From Candidatus Thalassarchaeum sp. (GTDB lineage: Archaea > Thermoplasmatota > Poseidoniia > Poseidoniales > Thalassarchaeaceae), in assembly GCA_016777225.1 (NCBI GenBank), contig JADHRW010000008.1, positions 1 through 36,585 on the forward strand: DNA of 36,585 nt. Reading direction: 5' to 3'. The notes beneath the pieces were generated by a model, which worked only from the letters and a program-made list of their open reading frames with translations, was not told the DNA's origin and searched no databases. The position numbers were made by a program, and so were the translations under genes. Of this stretch, positions 32,653-36,585 are shown piece by piece. The stretch's first letter is position 1. The number at the start of each line of letters is the position of its first letter.

Positions 32653-34992
32653 TCAATTCCTTAGGGGTTTCCCTGTCTCAAGCATATGCTGCATACGATC
32701 TAATGTATCAGTATTTTTTGCTAACGTAGTTATTGCATTCTTCTCCATAGCCAAGATATCATCTTCTTCGAGAATATCTGTTACGTCGGTGTCTCCACCA
32801 GTCAGTATTTCTGCAAGTGCATTAGTTACTACAATATCATGCGGAGTGACTTTCCCCGATAATGCAAGGTCATTTACCGCTAATTCTAATGCTGCCTTAC
32901 CAGATGGTCCAGGCAATGAATATGTTCTTGGTTCAGGAGGAGAATAATCTTTTGATAATTCAATTAGTGTTTTTTTTGCATCTGAGAGTAATCTATCCCT
33001 ATTCATTGTAATGCGATCATTAGGCCCTAAGAAACCCATGGTTCGAGCTTGGTCTGCTGATTTTGCCACTTGCGCCGTACCTATTACTTCGAAAGCCTTC
33101 ATTACGGCCCCCATTGGTCCATTTGAAACTAAACCAAATTCTTTGACACGACCTAGATATTCTTTGCATCCACCCCATGCAGGGATAATTCCTACACCTA
33201 CTTCAACTAATCCAACATAAGACTCTGAATGAGCTTGAATGGCATCACAATGCATCAGAACTTCTGCCCCACCGCCTAAACATAATCCTGCAGATGCAGC
33301 TATTATTGGTACCTCAGAGAACTTCAAAGTTTGGTAGGTGTCTTGACCTAATCCAATGAAATCATCTAAATCTTTCCAAGCAGCCAAATTTGCTGCAAAT
33401 AATGCTAATCCTAAATTGGCTCCAGCACAAAAGTTCGCTGCATCGTTACCTATTACTATTCCTTTCCACCCTTCATTTTCAGCCATATCAACAGCATTTA
33501 GTAACATCTCCATATTCATTGGATCCATTGCATTCATTTTCGTATGATACTCTACTAGTAATACTTGATCACCCATATCCCATATGCTTGCAGAACCATT
33601 CCTCTTCAATGGCTTCCCTCGGCGTTTTAGATCGTCTACAGTTAGTGTGTCTTCATTCCTTTCAATTATTACCATTTCTCCATTAGGAGATAATCTGGTA
33701 ATCTCACCTGAATCAATGCCGTAGAACATTCCTTTTTCTGCTGCTAAGGCTAGGAATGGTGGAACTGATTTATTTGAATCTTTTAGTCTATTTACCATAG
33801 ATTTAGGCCCGATAGCATCCATCATTTCAAATGGACCTTTTTTCCAATTATACCCTACCTTCATTGCCCCATCGATTGCATATATATCCTCACTAACTTC
33901 GGGAACTATATATGCTGCATATGATAATGAATCAAGTAAAACATCTGATACAAATTCTGCACCTTTATCATCGCAATCCATAATTTCAGCTATACCACGT
34001 TTCCCCATTTTTGCTGATGGAAAACCTGCTTTACGTTTAGCTGTTTTATATTCTCCAGTAATTAAACTTCTAGCCTCTTTTATTTTCTTACCATTTTCTC
34101 TGTTAAGACGATAAAAACCACCCTTACCTTTACGACCAGTATACCCTTCATCAATCATTGAAGTTATTGTATCTTTACCAACACCAGCTATTTTATGGAA
34201 AGGATCATTTTCGCCTAAATGTGAAATTAAACTACCGGTGACATGAGGTATTAAATCAATACCAACTAAGTCCATTAGAGCAAATACTGCCGTTTTTGGT
34301 AATCCAATTGGCCTCCCAAGCATTGCATCAGCTTGCTCTATTGACAAACCGTGATCAATTGTTGCTTTGTATGCGCGCTGAATAAAGTAAATTCCTAACC
34401 TATTACCTATGAAACCAGGACTATCGTTACATATTGTTACTCTTTTACCTAAATCTATATCTGCAAAAGTACAAAATCTATCTAAAACATCGGCATTAAC
34501 TTCTGGCGAACTTACCACTTCTAGTAATGGGAGATATCTTGGTGGATTGAAGAAGTGTGTAATCAAAAATCTTGATGATAAATCAGTGGTCATATCAGTG
34601 ATTAATTCAGAACGTGGTATAGTAGATGTGTTAGAAGATAATATTGTATCTTTGCCTATTTTTTGTGCAAGTTTTTTATATAATTTTTTCTTGATATCGA
34701 GATTTTCAATAATTACTTCAATCACCCAATCACAATCAATTAATTTATGTAAATCATCATCAATATTCCCGGGAGTAATTAGTTTAGAATTCTTTCTTTG
34801 CATGAGCATTTCAGGATTGGATTTATGCATATACTTTATTGAATTTTTAGCAATTGTACTGCGATCTGATGATTCATCATCCACGATATCGAGTAAAAGA
34901 ACTTCACAACCAGCGTTCGCACAATGGGCTGCTATGCCCGAGCCCATTACTCCACTGCCAATGACGGCTACTTTTTTGATTGTTTTAGGCAT
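32653..34992 (-). CDS. Fused 3-hydroxyacyl-CoA dehydrogenase / enoyl-CoA hydratase
   Basis: This protein of about 779 residues performs two middle steps of beta-oxidation. It starts with an NAD-binding hydroxyacyl-CoA dehydrogenase domain (VAVIGSGVMGSGIA at about 8-21; HFFNPPRYLPLLE), then C-terminal dehydrogenase domains (NDSPGFIGNRLG, GYTGRKGKGGFYRL), then a crotonase domain from about residue 470. The crotonase part keeps both acid residues, in GGGAEVLMHCD and GLVEVGVGIIPAWGG, so hydratase activity is expected. Dehydrogenase-first is the reverse of bacterial FadB but known in other archaea. The first ATG in frame, at 35052, overlaps the thiolase gene; the ATG at 34992, eleven bases after the thiolase stop, gives the normal N-terminus MPKTIKKVAV. 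Confidence 0.93.
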   Translation of the reverse strand: MPKTIKKVAVIGSGVMGSGIAAHCANAGCEVLLLDIVDDESSDRSTIAKNSIKYMHKSNPEMLMQRKNSKLITPGNIDDDLHKLIDCDWVIEVIIENLDIKKKLYKKLAQKIGKDTILSSNTSTIPRSELITDMTTDLSSRFLITHFFNPPRYLPLLEVVSSPEVNADVLDRFCTFADIDLGKRVTICNDSPGFIGNRLGIYFIQRAYKATIDHGLSIEQADAMLGRPIGLPKTAVFALMDLVGIDLIPHVTGSLISHLGENDPFHKIAGVGKDTITSMIDEGYTGRKGKGGFYRLNRENGKKIKEARSLITGEYKTAKRKAGFPSAKMGKRGIAEIMDCDDKGAEFVSDVLLDSLSYAAYIVPEVSEDIYAIDGAMKVGYNWKKGPFEMMDAIGPKSMVNRLKDSNKSVPPFLALAAEKGMFYGIDSGEITRLSPNGEMVIIERNEDTLTVDDLKRRGKPLKRNGSASIWDMGDQVLLVEYHTKMNAMDPMNMEMLLNAVDMAENEGWKGIVIGNDAANFCAGANLGLALFAANLAAWKDLDDFIGLGQDTYQTLKFSEVPIIAASAGLCLGGGAEVLMHCDAIQAHSESYVGLVEVGVGIIPAWGGCKEYLGRVKEFGLVSNGPMGAVMKAFEVIGTAQVAKSADQARTMGFLGPNDRITMNRDRLLSDAKKTLIELSKDYSPPEPRTYSLPGPSGKAALELAVNDLALSGKVTPHDIVVTNALAEILTGGDTDVTDILEEDDILAMEKNAITTLAKNTDTLDRMQHMLETGKPLRN

Positions 34993-35003
34993 TATTCCCA
35001 CTC

Positions 35004-36137
35004 CTATATTTTTTCTAAAATTGTAGCTATACCTTGCCCGCCACCTATGCACATAGTTGCAAGTGCGTATTTTTCATTATTTTTATTCATTAATTGTGCT
35101 ACTTTACCCGTAATTCTAGCGCCACTTGCTCCAAGTGGATGACCTAATGCAATAGCCCCACCTTCAATATTAACTTTGGATTTATCAAGTTCCAACTCAC
35201 TTATTACGGCGAGTGATTGTGCAGCAAATGCTTCATTTAACTCAATTATACCTATTTGTTCTAAAGTGATATTGGCTCTTTTCAAAGATTTACGTGTAGC
35301 TTCTACAGGACCTATGCCCATAATATCTGGAGGACATCCAGATACAGCAGTACTCAAGATTCTAGCTAATGGTTTCAGATTATTATTATTTGCAAATTCT
35401 TCTGAACAAATTAGAACAAAGGCAGCACCATCAGTAAGAGGGGACGATGTTCCGGCAGTCACTGAACCTTTAGAATCAAAAGCAGGATTCAACTTAGAAA
35501 GAGTTTCTGAATTAGTTTGTGGACGAATGCATCCATCTAATTCAACAATTCCATTTTTTGTTTTTATAGGTATGATTTCATCTTTGAATAATCCCGATTC
35601 TCTAGATTCAGCCGCTCTTTTTTGACTTTCAATAGCAAATTCTTCTTGAGTTACACGATCAATTGAATATTTTACTGCTAGATTTTCAGCCGTTACCCCC
35701 ATAGAAGTAAATGCTTCAGGGTATTCATTACTTAATTTAGGATTAGGCATTGGATTAAAGCCAGTCATTGGTATCCTAGTCATTGATTCAACACCACCTG
35801 CAATAAAGGCCTCACCTGCTCCCATTGATATTCTACCAACCGCATCGTGTATTGCTTGCATAGATGAACCACAAAATCTGTTTATTGTCACACCAGGTAC
35901 TGTTTCTGGTAAATCGCTTAGAAATGTTATCATTCTCGCCAAATTAAATCCTTGCTCTGCTTCAGGAAATGCTGTACCAACAATCAAATCTTCTATCAAT
36001 GTTGGATCAACTCCTGTATTCTTCAGTAGTCCATTCACTACAGATGCAGCTATATCATCAGGTCTAGATTTGGCTAATTCACCTCTTTTTGCTGGTGTGA
36101 ATGGGGAGCGATAATAACCGGCAACTACTGCTTTCAT
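35004..36137 (-). CDS. fadA: Acetyl-CoA C-acyltransferase (thiolase, FadA-like)
   Basis: This 377-residue thiolase cleaves 3-ketoacyl-CoA with CoA. Its active-site Cys89 lies in NRFCGSSMQAIHDA, with the later catalytic residues in GGAIALGHPLGASGARI and CIGGGQG near the end. PFTPAKRGELA at the N-terminus is typical of the degradative type. A TTG at 36143 is in frame, but the ATG at 36137 lies 30 bases after a TTTAATA box (36161-36167), which fits a leaderless start. It is the first gene of a run of nearly contiguous fatty-acid genes down to about 27268. The fused HAD/ECH gene follows after eleven bases. Confidence 0.94.
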   Translation of the reverse strand: MKAVVAGYYRSPFTPAKRGELAKSRPDDIAASVVNGLLKNTGVDPTLIEDLIVGTAFPEAEQGFNLARMITFLSDLPETVPGVTINRFCGSSMQAIHDAVGRISMGAGEAFIAGGVESMTRIPMTGFNPMPNPKLSNEYPEAFTSMGVTAENLAVKYSIDRVTQEEFAIESQKRAAESRESGLFKDEIIPIKTKNGIVELDGCIRPQTNSETLSKLNPAFDSKGSVTAGTSSPLTDGAAFVLICSEEFANNNNLKPLARILSTAVSGCPPDIMGIGPVEATRKSLKRANITLEQIGIIELNEAFAAQSLAVISELELDKSKVNIEGGAIALGHPLGASGARITGKVAQLMNKNNEKYALATMCIGGGQGIATILEKI

Positions 36138-36160
36138 GTACAACCCAAGGAGGTATGACG

Positions 36161-36167
36161 TATTAAA
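36161..36167 (-). promoter_or_regulatory. Putative TATA box of the beta-oxidation operon
   Basis: Read on the minus strand this is TTTAATA, occupying about -30 to -24 relative to the thiolase ATG at 36137. No other good start signal is seen before the downstream genes, so it may drive the whole operon. Confidence 0.45.
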
Positions 36168-36242
36168 CCAAAAGTGGAAATATTCACACCAAATTGCATT
36201 TAATACACTAGGTGATATTTATTACACCATATTATGGGTATA

Positions 36243-36585
36243 CTAATAGCAATCATCACAAGATGAATTCTTAGAATATTGGCTAATGAAATCCCAGACA
36301 ATAAAACTAGATTGTACTAATCCCTGTGTACCTTGAAAAACATTACTAATTAGTCCGCTATCAAGATTTTTTGCGTATGGATTATGTTGGGCAGCATAGA
36401 TAGTCATCAGTCTAACTTCTGTCCCATTCGCACAATTATCGAAACCCTGGATAGAATATAATGCATTTAGTTCAAATGTATTCAAATCACCTGAACACCC
36501 ATTATATCCGCCCCACTCTTACATATTCTCTATTTCCCCTGTTTCAATTGCTTCAAGATCTGCCCATGAACCTTGATTAAATGGT
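36243..36585 (-). pseudogene. Secreted esterase C-terminus (PHB-depolymerase/LpqC-like) interrupted by an in-frame stop; 5' end outside the window
   Basis: Reading in from the window edge gives FNQGSWADLEAIETGEIENM, then TAA (36519-36521), then in the same frame EWGGYNGCSGDLN, followed by about 80 residues to a stop at 36243. The downstream part resembles the end of poly(hydroxyalkanoate)-depolymerase-like esterases: NCANGTEVRLMTIYAAQHNP, where the His may be the catalytic one, and FIVWDFISQYSKN. Conserved text continues on both sides of the stop, so this looks like one gene broken by a nonsense change or sequencing error. The alternative is a second short gene starting at TTG (36485). The extra Cys residues, including CDDC near the end, suggest secretion. 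Confidence 0.55.

Noticed and set aside
34409-35026. A 205-codon open frame on the plus strand
   Set aside because: It lies wholly antisense to the HAD/ECH gene, whose protein is clearly recognisable, and its own translation shows no family motif.
35004-35052. HAD/ECH start at 35052 overlapping thiolase
   Set aside because: The extra 20 residues lie outside the usual Rossmann start, and the ATG at 34992 gives MPKTIKKVAVIGSG directly.
1-36585. tRNA, rRNA or CRISPR arrays
   Set aside because: No cloverleaf with a GTTCRANNC arm, no rRNA core sequence and no spaced repeats were seen by eye; a covariance search was not possible.

Overview
The window most likely comes from a planktonic marine archaeon of the Thermoplasmatota, resembling Marine Group II (Candidatus Poseidoniales). 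This is an inference from the sequence alone, with no marker gene to confirm it. The supporting signs are AT-rich DNA, tightly packed genes, TATA-like boxes about 30 bases before ATG codons (the spacing of leaderless archaeal promoters), many secreted proteins with lipobox signals or C-terminal membrane anchors, and a bacterial-type aerobic beta-oxidation gene set. No rRNA, tRNA or CRISPR array was recognised.

Layout. 1-1441: a possible mobile-element edge, with a less AT-rich stretch, a small coiled-coil protein, a short serine recombinase and dyad-rich DNA upstream of it. 1442-8042: membrane and surface genes, comprising a sodium:solute symporter with an unusual external C-terminal domain, two small membrane proteins, a HlyIII/PAQR protein, a membrane-anchored subtilisin-like protease and an unknown membrane protein. 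8109-9434: a possible small ORF and an AlkB-type alkane/fatty-acid hydroxylase with all its histidine boxes. 9541-21615: a surface-protein region, with a TSP3-repeat protein, SelO, two paralogous coiled-coil/ELWxxDGT lipoproteins flanking an NTF2-like gene, a PKD protein, a lipoprotein combining a collagen-like stalk, a coiled coil and pentapeptide repeats, and a His-rich lipoprotein translationally coupled to a small membrane protein. 21746-24310: a thioredoxin-fold redox protein, a photolyase/cryptochrome with a Ser-Arg repeat tail, and two very small membrane ORFs. 24329-27088: a class III aminotransferase-fold enzyme resembling ethanolamine-phosphate/phosphohydroxylysine phospho-lyases, a MAPEG protein and an APH-fold small-molecule kinase. 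27095-36137: a compact reverse-strand operon for fatty-acid oxidation. 36243-36585: the C-terminal part of a secreted esterase interrupted by an in-frame stop.

How the genes fit together. Thiolase, hydroxyacyl-CoA dehydrogenase/enoyl-CoA hydratase, acyl-CoA dehydrogenase, acyl-CoA-binding protein, a DUF4442 hotdog protein, a nitronate-monooxygenase-like flavoprotein and an alpha/beta hydrolase are contiguous, with gaps of roughly ten bases or less or with overlaps, so they probably form one transcription unit starting near 36137. AlkB could feed oxidised alkyl chains into this pathway, but no alcohol or aldehyde dehydrogenase lies between them. The surface proteins and protease fit attachment to and degradation of polymers outside the cell. 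The best candidates for something new are the recombinase plus coiled-coil pair with its dyads, the kinase/phospho-lyase pair, the collagen-pentapeptide lipoprotein, the AlkB gene, and two reading-frame anomalies (27095-27271 and 36243-36585).
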